Assembly (NCBI RefSeq): GCF_025370935.1
Contig: NC_133472.1
Span: 1,288,749-1,352,748 of the forward strand
DNA: 64,000 bases
DNA from: Choristoneura fumiferana
Taxonomy: Eukaryota > Arthropoda > Insecta > Lepidoptera > Tortricidae
Direction of reading: 5' to 3'
Position 1 is the stretch's first letter, and every line of letters starts with the position of its first letter. Positions 1 through 13,400 of this stretch are shown here, piece after piece. Made by a program: the position numbers and the translations under genes. The notes under the pieces are model-generated. The model worked only from the letters and a program-made list of their open reading frames with translations. It ran no database searches and was not told where the DNA came from.

Positions 1-430
1 TTATTCCCATCTCGAAGTCAGATTTGGTAGCCAGCTGCAAAATGGGGAAAATATTCCCGCTTCGAAGCTGGGTACCAGTATGATGAAGTGGAATCCTTTA
101 GTCGCTATTCGATGCCAGACTTGGTAGCTAACTTAAAAATAAAAGTAAATAAGTGTTCGAGATTTGAAGCTGGCTCCGATCGGGAATCCTTTAGTCTCGT
201 CTGTAAGCCAGATTTGGTAGACGGCTTCGAGCTGGGAACAATATTCCCGATTTGAAGCTGGCTATGAAACGGGAATCCTTTACCTCATCTCGTTATAGTC
301 ATAATGGGTAAAACTTCTCGATTCTGAAATGGGAATCCTTAAGTCGCATTTGGAAGACAGATTTGGAAGCTAGCTTCGAAATGGGAATAATATTCCCGAC
401 TCGGAAGCACAATGAATTCTCGTTTTGTAG
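1..430. repeat. Degenerate tandem repeat, intronic
   Basis: About five diverged copies of a unit containing 'gggaatcctttagtc' and 'ccagatttggtag' recur at irregular 60-95-base spacing (near 7, 90, 180, 266 and 329). Paired 'aatattcccg' motifs lie between them. No reading frame is shared. It is probably intron of crumbs upstream of the first visible exon. Confidence 0.6.
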
Positions 431-964
431 CTAACTAAGAAATCTGGCTACAAGATGGAACTAAAGGCACCAAATCCTGGTAGAGTCAGTTTTGTTACAG
501 GGGTAGAAATTTTTCAGTTTTTAGGTGCAAAATAAAAATAAAAGTATTTTTTGCGATTTACATAAATACTTGTATTAAGTGAAATAATTCCGCTACCTAC
601 TGAGTTTTGGAGTATGACTGCTGCCGTTTTCATATTATTAATGGTGAAGATATAACGATGAATAAAGGATGATGTTACATTAATGTGGTGCTTAAGCTTT
701 CCATCAATCGTTTGTGTGTGACCGATCATCGTTTTGTGTTGCTTTATAATATGTTGTAACTGTCGTTCTTTTTGTTATGTTTGGTTTGGTTTCTCAATTA
801 ACTTTTCTTTCTTTTATTGGCCACAGAGGAACTCATATCTAGTAAACGGGATTACGTGATACGTGAAAATACATTCGAGTGCAAAGATACACAGCCAAGG
901 TTACAAAAATATGTATACACGGCTTTATGCACTTAACATTAAGCTTTGCACTTGACTGTACCCC
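431..964. other. Intronic AT-rich DNA, no feature recognised
   Basis: No exon-like GC-rich segment, no EGF or laminin-G coding potential and no clear repeat family in either strand. Confidence 0.5.
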
Positions 965-1088
965 TCTGTTTCACCAGCCATTGATTTGATGGATAAATGA
1001 GATGCCGTCTCTGTTTGTTTTGTTCGAATAGACGGAGACGGCATCACGTTTATGCATCAAATGAAATTAACCAATAGGTGGTAAAACA
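965..1088. mobile_element. Fold-back MITE, 'tgtttcacc' family
   Basis: Inverted arms 'ctgtttcaccagccattga' and 'ggtggtaaaacag' flank a central palindrome around 'gatgccgtctctgtttg'. Related copies are at 28329-28455, 34302-34432 and 60016-60163. There is no coding capacity, so it would be moved only by an autonomous relative. Confidence 0.7.
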
Positions 1089-1284
1089 GCAATATTTACG
1101 GACTTAATAGAATAATATTTTATCGTTTAAGACTTTACCCCATGAGGGCTCATTGACACGCCTGTCAATATCGCTAGATGGCGTTAGTTTGAGAGTTCCG
1201 TTTGACGTCCATTATTTCTTTTTGGATATCGATAGTGTAGGTCATAAGCAATAAATGTTACTATAAAATCTGTTTTATTTGTCA

Positions 1285-1437
1285 AATCGTCCGGGTTCGA
1301 TTCCCGAACTGAGTAAAAGTTTTTTTTAAATGTATGAATGCAGTTTTTCTTATCACTAAGAACGGATCTTCTTATGTCTTGAAGTGTCAGACTTTCCCAT
1401 ACTGACCGATCTAAATGAGCCAACCTGTATACTAGCG
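1285..1437 (-). mobile_element. Single arm of fold-back element (family of 50484-50978)
   Basis: About 150 bases match one arm of the large hairpin at 50484-50978, including 'gggttcgattcccgaactg' and 'agactttcccatactgacc'. The embedded GGTTCGATTCC resembles a Pol III B box, so a tRNA-derived origin is possible. Only one arm is present here. Confidence 0.6.
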
Positions 1438-1684
1438 CCATCCTACCATCACCACAGATCCGGCCTCACTGCCGAACAAAAGTGACGTTTAGGCATAAGA
1501 ATCGTGCCTCTCTGTCCATCGCATAACTCGTATTCACTCGCACGCGGCTCGTGTAGTGGAATAGCACACTCTAGGGGGCCCCAGATCATGTACTTGTACT
1601 TGTAGCGGAAAATAAAATCGCGAAGTGCGCCGCGCCTTCTATTACAGAAACCTTCATCGATTGGTGTGTCAAGTCGAACTCCCT

Positions 1685-1844
1685 GGTGGCACTATTTACC
1701 GGCACGGATAATACCGACCCGATATTTCGTGTACGCGCTAATACAAACTGGTGTCAAACTGACAAGAGTTTCTATGGGCATGTACACGAAATAACAGGTC
1801 GGTATTTCCATGTCGGTGTTGTACGTTAGGTAAATAGTGTCACC
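1685..1844. mobile_element. 160-bp fold-back MITE with 10-bp target duplication
   Basis: Terminal inverted repeats 'ggtggcactatttacc' and 'ggtaaatagtgtcacc' bound the element. The flanking direct repeat CGAACTCCCT (1675-1684 and 1845-1854) is a target-site duplication; an 8-bp core GAACTCCC would suit hAT. The right-hand copy ends 8 bases before the first visible crumbs exon. A related fragment lies at 13352-13455. Confidence 0.75.
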
Positions 1845-1862
1845 CGAACTCCCTTTCTACAG

Positions 1863-2057
1863 CCGTCAGGTTTCCGCTGCGAATGCACGCCGGGCTGGTC
1901 GGGCCTGCGCTGCGACGTGGCGGACGCGTGCGCCGCGCGGCCGTGCCTCAACGGCGGCACGTGCGAGGAGGGCGTCTGCGAGTGCCGTGCCGGGTACGCC
2001 GGGGCGGCATGTGAGATTGCCGCGGACTGCCGCGCCGCCGGCTGTGCCAACCAACAG
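1863..2057 (+). CDS. crb: crumbs exon (1): end of one EGF, a whole EGF, start of a third
   Basis: Encodes visible residues 1-65. It holds the C4-C6 end of one EGF repeat (FRCECTPGWSGLRCD), a complete six-cysteine EGF (ACAARPCLNGGTC ... CRAGYAGAACE) and the first cysteines of the next (DCRAAGCANQQ). The acceptor is ctttctacag and the donor cag|gtattg, phase 0 at both ends. An alternative acceptor six bases inside, after ccgtcag, would shift the frame, so 1863 is preferred. Confidence 0.88.
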
Positions 2058-5000
2058 GTATTGCCTACACTACAGGATCTCTCTGACAATCGGGCTTTAA
2101 ATTCAAGGTTGGATTAGTCTCAAAACTAAGCTACTTTTGTTTTGTAACATTTTCAAAAAACTTAAATTTAGATTGTTTGTTGATCCTCAAAGTTTAATTG
2201 TGAAATCAGTTCACATATCAGAAGGGGAAGTGCATAGTTTATGGTCAGCGAAAAATTAAAAAGTTAAAAACAGATTGCAAGCTCGCTAGCTGGACATTAA
2301 TGTCGCATATAAATTACATTATTGTTGAGTCGAAAACTTTTTAAAAAGTTAAAAGGGCCATGTAAATGTTGGTACAAGTCGTATACAGACAACACAAATG
2401 ACCGGTATCAGTTATTTTGTTAGAATTCCGGACTTTTTTATCCGGTCTGAAACACTTGCGATGTTTTCGATGGAAAAATACACCTGCAGTGTTTTTAAAT
2501 GAAAAAAGGCGGGAAAGCATAAACACTTTATTGGAACAAAATTAATGTCATACTATATTTTAAGGAAAAGCTTATTCTAATTTAGTTTTTTTCCTTCACC
2601 ATTTTTGAGAAAAGTTTTATAATAGTCTCGGCTGGAATAGCAATTGCTGGCTTCGTACGAGTTTTAGTTAAACGGACTCGCAAGCTCGTTCTAAACTCAG
2701 CCTCTTATACTTATACTCAGCCAGCAATTGCGTACTTCCATGCCACGATAATAATCCTACTTCCTACTTATATTATAAATGAGAAAGTTTGTGTGTGTGT
2801 GTGTTTGTTACTCCTTCACGCTAAAACGGTTGGATGGATTTGGATGAAATTTGGTATGTAGATCGCTGGACATCTGGAATAACAATAGGCTACTTTTTAT
2901 CCGGATATTCCCACGGGTAAAGGATAAAATCTTGAAATTCCAACCGCTGGGTTTAGGGTCTTGAAATTCTGGACAGTTGTTCTTAACACAACAAATTTTG
3001 GGAATTCCCAGGGGAATTTTAACTCAAACTCAAACTCAAACACCACTACCTACCAACCCACCAACCAACCAACCAACCAACCAACCACCAACCAACCACC
3101 AACCAACCAACTACCAACCAACCAACCAACCGGATCGAATAGCTAACGTGTGAGAAGCCGCGTGTAAACGCTAGTCTGCTATATATTAATGTCGCTGGCG
3201 TCCCCAGGAATGCGTGGAGCAGGGCGGCACCTGGCGCTGCGGGCCTCCCGCTTCGGACTCGGCCTGCGCCTCCTCGCCCTGCAACAACGGCAGCTGTCTC
3301 GCTCTCGACACCGGGCTGTTCCGCTGCCAGTGCCCCCCCGGCGTCAACGGTCAGTGCCCCCCGCCATTACACTTCCAACCGGATGGCCAAGTGGTTAGAG
3401 AACCTGACTACGAAGCTTGAGGTCTCGGGTTCGAATCCCGGCCGGGGCAGATATTTGTGTGAATAACACGAATGTTTGTTCTCGGGCTTCGTAGTCAGGT
3501 TCTCTAACCACTAGGCCATCTGGTCGTCATCCTGGATTAGAGCATACAGCAATTACTTCCGTAGCCAGTACTCTTGGCCTTGAGTCATACACCAAATTGC
3601 TATAGTATATCATCATCCCAGCCTATATACGTCCCACTGCTGGGCACAGGCCTCCTCTCAGAACAAGAGGGCTTGGGCCATAGTTCCCACGCGGGCCCAG
3701 TGCGGATTGGGAACTTCACACGCACCATTGAATTTCTTCGCAGGTTTGTGCAGGTTTCCTCACGATGTTTTCCTTCACCGCAAAGCTCGTGGTAAATTTC
3801 AAATGTAATTCCGCACATGAATTTCGAAAAACTCAGAGGTGCGAGCCGGGGTTTGAACCCACGACCCTCTGTTTGAGAGGCGATAGGTCAAACCACTAGG
3901 CCACCACGGCTTATAGCTATAGTATAACTTTGTCAATATTAGTTTACGAGTTCTCGTCAACCGGCTCTGCAAAGCGTTCTACCTAGCCGAGATAAATCGC
4001 CTTTCGGACCAGTGGCGCAGCTAGGTAACCAAAGGCTCTGGGGCAAAAAATAAACTAGGGCCTTCGTCGTGTTCCGAATTTGACGTACTCCAGATTTGTT
4101 ATTTATAGTTTGTAAGTCAGAGTCCGAGGAGCCCCCTAATCTTGGGGGCTCCGGGGCACTGCCCCGTCTAGCCCTCCGGTAGCTACGCCACTGTTTCGGA
4201 CGTACTTGAGCATAGTTTCTGTGAACGAGTTAGCTCGCCTACAGGATTTAGGAGCCGATATCATTTCACTGAACCTGGCAAACTGGGTATTTTGTATACG
4301 ACGACGAAACTAAGGATCCAGTATCCTAGTACAAGCGTTGCTTGATATTTATTTTATAGTTTTTGGAGTCTTTTTGTATTTTTTTATTTCAACTCCAAAT
4401 TTTGTTACTTTTACGGTCATCCCGTAAAATCCATCCATCCAGAAAAACCAGAAAAAGAGACCAGCGCTGGGAAGCGAACCCAGGTCCTCAGCATTCCGTG
4501 CTGCGTGCCATACCCCTACACTACCACTGGACAGGAGTACAGACACTTGCCCCTGCTTGTTTGTTTTTTATTTAGTCATTTAAGCAGCGTTGTTAGTTTT
4601 TTTATCAGGTGCCAACAGTCACAAACAAAAAGTTTGTTTAATAATACGTGTTTTTATTGATAAAAGAACGTAACTAAATAATATATAAATCGCAATGCAT
4701 GAAAATAAAAAAGGTGTCTAGTAAGCGAACGAAATTCTAATAAATATAATTCTTTATAACATTCCTTGTCCAAAAATGATTTCAAGTTGCAACACGCGGC
4801 GCTCGATTCTCCACTCCAATCTCGTTTGACTTAGCAGTGTAATGCGAATTGCACGATTTTTTTACATCGCTTTTTTATACAATACAAACCAGCGAGACGG
4901 GTCGTATACTCGATGACAGCTCCTTAACTTCTAGTCACGCGTCAACCGGTAACGATGAAAACGTCGAACGTTTCATAATCGATTTATAATCTTCTACATA

Positions 5001-7978
5001 CTTTAATAGGCTCGTTAGTTTGGTCTCCCGTTAAACTGTTGACTCAAAAGGTCGTACAAGAATTACGCGCTCATAGTATCACGTACACTTGTGCAAACCG
5101 GACGCGAGATGTGACTAACACTTAGTTTGTACAATAAATTAAAATAGTTTATTCACTGTGTTCGCGTGTTTGTAAAACTGTAATACATACAAATGTTCCG
5201 GCAAAGTTTTCTTATTATCTGCTTGATTGTGCAAGGTGATTTCAGTGTCTTTACTCAAAGTTTCAAGTGTTAGTGGCACAGAAGTGATAATAAATTAATA
5301 AAGAGACAGGGACAGCTAAATAGAAGCTTGTAATAACAAAAAAGTAAAACCGACTCCAAAAAAATAAAAAATGGAACCGACTATAAAACCGTAGAAAATA
5401 TTTTTCTAGCACTAGGTAGCTTCTAGCTCGAAGTCGGTGCCTCAGCACGAGCCAGCGGGAATGGCACATAATAGTGGTCTACCTCACCTACATACTGTGC
5501 TGGGTCGTGCTGAGACACCGACTTCGAGCTAGTAGGTACCTAGAAAAATATTTTCTAGGGTTTTATAGTCGGTGAAAATCGCCATAGGTGTGCCTGTAAA
5601 ATTTGAAGTTTGCCCTCGTTTTTCCTAGCATCCCATCATTAGATCTTGACTTGGTGACAATGGGACCACCTCAGAAGAATACCCTTTCGAATAAAAAAAA
5701 GAATTTTGAAAATCGGTCCACAATTGACTGAGTAATCGGCGAACATACATAAAAAAAAATACAAACATTGGAACATAGAACCTCCTCCTTTCTTGAAGTC
5801 GGTTAAAAACAGGAATAGAATGGTTATCACGCGTATTCCCTGTTCCCGCCACATTTTTGATCCTTCAGCTATTGCGCATGAGTCTCTGTTGTTTCCCGTA
5901 ATCTTTGAATGAGACTTTTTCAGTCCATAATTTTCCAACGTAATTTTTATAACTTATAAGTCACTAGCAGAGTAGCATACCCGGCAAACGTTGCCCTGCT
6001 CGGAAAAGCAGCACTGCATTCAATTTGATAACATATCGACAGCAGCGCCATCTGTTCCCTAGTTACAGTGTCACTAGTACCATTGATGATACATAGTATC
6101 CAATGGTACAGCAATAAAGGGGTGTCAGATAGTGATTCTGTTGACTGTAATCAACTCATCAATGAAATGTTATCCTTTGTTTTATCTGTGCAATAATCCT
6201 GTATTTGAACACGCAACTTCGCTAACAGACTTGAGAATAACATACACGGTGATTTTTAATCGGTGATCAGGAGTTGAAAAATGTTAATAACCAGATAAAA
6301 TTTAATTTATCACGCGAGGTCTTAAGCAATTAGCTTATGGTTTAATTAATTACAATTAATTATATTATAAAGCCGTGGTGGCCTAGAAAAAGCCGTGGTG
6401 GCCTAAAAAGCCGTGGTGGCCTAGTGGTTTGACCTATCGCCTCTCAAACAGAGGGTCGTGGGTTCAAACCCCGGCTCGCACCTCTGAGTTTTTCGAAATT
6501 CATGTGCGGAATTACATTTGAAATTTACCACGAGCTTTGCGGTGAAGGAAAACATCGTAAGGAAACCTGCACAAACCTGCGAAGCAATTCAATGGTGCGT
6601 GCGAAGTTCCCAATCCGCACTGGGCCCGCGTGGGAACTATGGCCCAAGCCCTCTTGTTCTGAGAGGAGGCCTGTGCCCAGCAGTGGGACGTATATAGGCT
6701 GGGATGAACTATATTATTAAAACCAATAAATACCGGATGCATGGTCATGTTATCTAAGGGGAATTCCCCGTAAGTCGTAGATTTTACGTCAATAGGGAAT
6801 ATTGCGAGCAATGTGCCCCGCCCACTGCCACTTCAGTTTCGCAATTCTTCGTGCTATGTCGGTAACCTTAGTTCTACTGCGGATATCATCATTTCTAATT
6901 CTATCCCGCAGAGAAACCCCGAGCATAGCCCTCTCCATAGCCCTCCGTTAGCGCCCACGTCTCAGATCCGTATGTCATCACTGGCAACACACACTCATTG
7001 CTCACAATGCTCGCAGGACTGATGGCCGATGGGGCCAGAAGGTTCTCGAATGGCGTCCGCGGACCGGGAGACGAGTTGTCGGTAGGCCTCCAACAAGATG
7101 GAGCGACGACTTGGTTAAGATCGAGGGATCGCGGTGGATGCGGAAAGCACAAGATCGGTCTGAGTGGAGAGCGTTGGGGGAGGCCTATGTCCAGCAGTGG
7201 ACGTCTTTCGGCTGACATGATGATGATGGTGATGATGATGAGGGAATATTACTGTCATTTTCTCCCGTCAGAGTGCAGCACTAGCACAAAGCCGTTAACA
7301 GTTTTTTGAGTATCTTAAATGCTATTTAATATCGTATTATTTCAATATTTTTTTTTGGAAATATAGTTAGCTCTATAGTCGACGTAAAATACGAGCATCG
7401 TGCTATTTTGTTAATAATAAATATCATCATCATCATCATCCCAGCCTATATACGTCCCACTGCTGGGCACAGGCCTCCTCTCAGAACAAGAGGGCTTGGG
7501 CCATAGTTCCCACGCGGGCCCAGTGCGGATTGGGAGCTTCGCACGCACCATTGAATCGCTTCGCTGGTTTGTGCAGGTTTCCTCACGATGTTTTCCTTCA
7601 CCGCAAAGCTCGTGGTAAATTTCAAATGTAATTCCGCACATGAATTTCGAAAAACTCAGAGGTGCGAGCCGGGGTTCGAACCCACGACCCTCTGCTTGAG
7701 AGGCGATAGGTCAAACCATTAGGCCACCACGGCTTAATAATAAATATATCATGATAATACTCTTTGGTCATGTTCAGTCATGGCGACGAAATACAAAAGA
7801 GAACTGACTTTGTCATGGGTTTGCTCCAGTGTCGCCCCCTGCGGAGAGCTTTGCCTAGTATGCCCTATATTCACGACTTTCCCTTTTTGGTATCCTGCCG
7901 TGTCACCTAGTAACATAGTTTTAGTGCAAGTTCTAGTCTTAGTTTTAGGTGGTACTTTTTGGAGCCAAAATAAACTTT

Positions 7979-8074
<96 letters not shown>

Positions 8075-10388
8075 ACTTTGACAATGACAACAAAATTAGT
8101 AGGATGCAAAGAGTATAAGTACCTATGTAGGTAGGATGACAAAGTAATTCTGTACAGTAAAGATATTTTCAAAATAAAAATTATCAAAGAAAAGTCTGCG
8201 GTTCCATTAGTTAATTAGAAAAAAAATATATACCCGATCTGATCACTGATTAAAAATGTATATGACTTTTTAATCGGATTATCATTACTTTCGTGGTTGA
8301 TGAATTAAGTTTTCTTTTAGGTCGGTACTGTGAATTGGATATTGATGAGTGCGCGTTGATGCCGAAGATATGCAACCACGGCGTGTGCGTCAATGTGCCA
8401 GGGTCTTATCAGTGCTACTGCAGACCAGGTGAGATTTCGTCGATATCTGCGTCCCTTACTTTCTGTTCAAGTTGGTGAGGGACGCGACTAGTGAGTATAC
8501 GGTATTTGACAACTAATTAATAAATAATGTCAGGAATGAGGGCTATCGCGTATGAATTCGCCACTAGAGGCGCTAGTGTAGCGTGAGGTCTCCGAAATTG
8601 CAATCTCATAGTTTTTGGATGAGCTACGCGGGCTTATTTATAATTAGAATAATTTTGTGAATATTTTGCAATATCTGAAACTAAGTATGGCAAATATGCG
8701 TTCCGGGGCAATGAATGTCTGTGTTTTGAGACAGTTTTGTCTTTCGGAAACCTTTGTCCTCCCTTTTTTCCGAACAAAACGGGGACTATGCAACACTGTG
8801 GCATGCTCGATATTTTTATGGTACGGTTTTAAGGTGTATTAAATATGATTTTAATCTAAACTTTGTTTTCACACCCGTAATAACAGACTTTGAACGCCAT
8901 ACTTAAAAACCACACGCAACAGTGCGCCATCTAGTGAGACAAAAAACGATAGCCCTGATTGGAACTGCGTTACAAAAATTTACCTTACGTGTCTTAGTAG
9001 GCGGGGCCTAAAAGCGTGTTCTCGCTAGCAAACCAATCCCTGCTTTTTTTCTGAATTCTTACCAATCAATAAACGCGTCTATTTGCATCCTCGAAAATGA
9101 TCCGTATTTGGATCATAAGGCGTTTTGGTTTAAAGTATGGCCACTTTTTGTGTGTTTGTTCTGAGTTACGCTTCCTGACTTATTATTTATTCGTAGTATA
9201 CAGGCAATGTTTATGGTAGATAAAAATTAAAACGCTTTTCTCTATGCAGCTAGTATGTCTTTCTCTGTCTAATTTTGAATGTCATTATAAGTATGTTAAA
9301 ATATAAAATGGAAAGGTATATTTAAATTTGTTGTTCTATATGTTGTACTGTTTTTGTACATGCCTTATCAAGTTTAAATTTATAAAATATATTAAAAATA
9401 GTCAAATATGGTATATAAGCTTTGAGATGTTTGATTTGTTTTACTAATGTTAAAAGCCAATATAGGGTTCCATATTTAAAATTTTCCAACCAATCAGCGT
9501 TCAAAACTGCTCCGTTACTACAAAGATTTATTGGTTGTTATTATCACCACCCCCACGCTACACTAACATGTTTGGAACTCAACCAGAGTTCATGCTCAGA
9601 GCTATACAATAGTATGGTGAACGGTTTCGTCGCTTTGAGGATAAACTCCGGTTGAATTCGAAACGTAAGTAATTGTTTAGAATTCTTGAACATGAAACTA
9701 CCGTGAGATTCATTCACATTAATGATATTGTAACGGATAACTCGGCGGCGGGTCAGGTTCGCGTGCTCCTGAGAAGAAGGGCTACGAAATAGCCCGAAAC
9801 ATGTCGAGCTAAACTTGGTTTAAGACGTGAGTTATCCGTTACAATATCATTTAATATGTATAGAATTCATTGATAAAACCATTGCCTATTGCTTACCTTG
9901 TAATTTTTTCTCTGTGTATCTGTTTTCTGTATGGCTTACTATTTCTGGTGTACAATAATAGTATTTTATGCAACTGTATCGTAATAGGGGTCCTTAAATT
10001 ACGAGTGTGGGTTTATGAAACGAGGCGTAGTGAGTGCTTCAAGGCCTAATTACGTACAGTTGCATACAATATTTTATCTATATCCATATATTAAATCCTG
10101 TATCATGTGTTCCGCGAACCATTGAGAATGACCTGCATTAACTCTAACTAGGTAGGTATGTCTGCCCCACGAGCTGCGCCCGCGACGACCTGCTGCTGCA
10201 CGTGGTCGCCCCCCCCCCCCCATGCTGTAATGATAATGACCATTACGATACAGCCGTGTTCATAATAGAGTCCAATGTCGTAATGCTGATTACTTATGGT
10301 TTTTGAACGCATAATTGAGGATTTACTATATGGGTGTAGATAAAGAGTCTTTGTATTGTATTGTCACTCTCCTTGTCCATTCCAATTT

Positions 10389-10420
<32 letters not shown>

Positions 10421-13400
10421 CGTTTGACGTTGAACTTCCGCTTTGTCCAGGCTATACCGGTGACAGCTGCGAGCAGGACATCGACGAGTGCCTGTCCTCG
10501 CCCTGCAAGAACGGCGGGACCTGCCAGAACTTGGAGAACAATTATGAGTGCGCCTGCAAGGAGGGCTTCGACGGTAAGCTTCCGTTTGCAGGTGGTAGGA
10601 CCTTGTGCAAGGTCCGCCCGGATTGCTACCACCATCTTGCTCGCTAATCCTGCCGTGAAGCGCAGTGCTTGCACTGTTGTTTCGGCGTGGAGAGTGAGAC
10701 AGCCGGTGGAGTTACTGGCACGTGAGGTATCCCATCTTAGGCCTCTAGGTTGGCAACGCATCTGCAATACCCCTGGTGCTGCATATGTTTATGGGCGGTG
10801 CTGATCTCTTACCATTAGGAGACCCACTCGCTCGTTTGCCATCCAGATGAATAAAAAATCGAAAACAGGTCTCAGCTGGCCATGACCACCCCGCTTGGGT
10901 TGGGTGTAGGACAACATTAGATATTTTTTTAAACTCTTAATAAAATTACTTTTATGACTAGAAATATAACCTAACTAACAAAAAGTTGGAAAGCCCCTGT
11001 CTTTGTCACTACAAACTTCAATTGATGAAATATGTCTAAGAACCATCGCTGGAAAACCTGATTTCAGATAAAAAACCGCATTCAAATCGGTCTACCCGTT
11101 TAAGAGCTGTGGTGCCACAGGCAGACGCACATCGCGGTCAAACTTATAACACCTTTTTGTGTCAGGGGTTAAAAACAGGAGTATTTAGTTTGTTATTTAC
11201 CATATTTGTTAGTTACCATACATCGTTATCGCGGGAGCAAAAACGATTTGACAGTACTGAAAGATTATGACAAATAAACAATACAGAAGTGACACTTATA
11301 TCGAGCAACATTTTATGCCTACGAGTTCAAAATTAATCAACTTTATTTCTAATATCAGACCTCCATATTTGACTTGATTACTAGTTCATGTTTAAAAAGA
11401 TTAACTACACAGTCGCAACGCAAACGCTTGAGCCACTTTTCCTATTTGACACTGTCATTTATAAATTATTCGTAATAATGACTGTGTTCAAAACATAATA
11501 ACAGAGTACTTTTAAAAACGAACGGGAAAAAAACGTACGATGACTTTGTGGACTTGTGGATAAAAGATACTCCGAATTACAGGCTCGCGATACAAAATAA
11601 TATTGCTGTAAGTGCAACGTTAATTACCGTCAAACATAATTACTGCGGAGCGACATTTCAACTCGCAATTTCAACTTCTTAGATGCTTAGAACTTGTAGG
11701 CAGAATATATCCGTTTTTAGTATAAAGACATTCTGTTATATCTGTTCTTTAACTGATTTGTTTTTGCTCCCGCGATAACGATGTATGGTTCTTACAGTGT
11801 GGAGGTGGAGGAACTGCGTGAACACGCATATTTTGCATAAACTATCTTAAGGTCGCGGGTGAGCAAAGAATTTCTTTCAGTTCATTTATATGGAGCTCCG
11901 CTAAGTAACGCGTGATTCAGTAAATTATACAAAATCCAATTTATAACCATACCCCAAGACTTTCGGGGTACGAACGATTTGCTAAAGAGTAGACATTAAA
12001 AGATAGGTAATTCTGAAAAATCATCATATTATGCCTAATGAATAATTACCTCACTGCGAATTGTAAAATATACTAGTACCTACTTTAGGTTTAGTACCAA
12101 GGCTTATCTTGGGAGATAATAATAAAAAAATGCTAATTAATTACCTGCAGTAAATTTAGTTGTTGGAACTGTTATGCAGCGGCATCTTGAGGTAAATCGG
12201 CACCGGATACAGCGTACAAAAAAGTGGATTAAATACGTATTAATTATTTAATCACAGAGATTAATCACGATCAAATTACTCGATTGGCGATTAAATTATT
12301 GTTCAAGTATTATAAAATGTAATATTTTTTCTATTTTAAATATCATGTTTTTTTTCCTAGTTGATTAATTATTCATTAGGCAGAAACCAGCTAGAGTGCG
12401 CTCTGTTTTTTAACTCGATACCTACTCTTTGGCTAATGTCAATCATCCGTGCCCCGAAACTCCCGGGGTATGTTTATAACAAATGCTTAATGAGGGCTAT
12501 CGTTTTTTGTCTCACTAGATGGCGCACTGTTGCGTGAGGTTTTTAAGTATGACTTTCAAAGTCTGTTATTACGGGCGTGAAAACAAAGTTTAGATTAAAA
12601 TCATATTTAATACACCTTAAAACCGTACCATAAAAATATCGAGCATGCCACAGTGTTGCATAGTCCCCGTTTTGTTCGGAAAAAAAGGGAGGACAAATGT
12701 TTCCGAAAGACAAAACTGTCTCAAAACCACAGACATTCATTGCCCCAGAACACATATTTGCCATAATTAATTTCAGATATTACAAAATATTCACAAAATT
12801 ATTCTAATTAAAAATAAACCCGCGTAGCTCACCCAAAAACTATGAGATTTGACATTTCGGAGACCTCACGCTACACTAGCGCCTCTAGCGGCGAATTCAT
12901 ACGCGATAGCCCTCATTGCAATAACCGCGGCGACGTCTAGACCAGCCACCGATTGATCACCGCCAATTATCTACGTAGCGGTTATGAGGCAGTCGTGATT
13001 GTCAAACTAATTATGATCCGTTCGCGGTCACTCTTAATCATGTAGATTTAATAATATATCTTATAAATAATAAGTGCTGCACGAGCTAATTTCCCGTTCT
13101 TTAGGTTACCTATACCGTATATATGTCGGCGGCCGATCGTACAATCCGCCAAATCACGAATTTTTTTATCGATAGGAATAACCTTTCTAATTAACAGAAA
13201 AAAATATCAGATTTTTAAGTAGCATCAATTAATTTTAAAAAATGTAAGAGTTTTCTTTACCGCCAAATTACGACAGTCCGGTTGTTCTATATTCCAGAAT
13301 AAAAAACATTAAAAAAGAATTGATCCGTCTTTGACTCGATCGTTTTGACAGGTGACACTCTTTACCGGCTCGGATAATACCGACATGGAAATACCGACTT

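Noticed and set aside
3390..3450. tRNA gene-like sequences (also near 6430, 21245, 34660, 37100 and 54500)
   Set aside because: A and B boxes are present, but each is the head of a repeated SINE with a long non-tRNA body and target duplications, so they are not tRNA genes.
7780..8187. Open frames of 60-112 codons on both strands
   Set aside because: They are open only because the (TTTC)24 run has no stop codon.
10163..10210. GC-rich patch that could encode ARDDLLLHVVA
   Set aside because: No acceptor or donor in a usable phase, and the neighbouring crumbs exons join perfectly without it; chance or repeat-derived.
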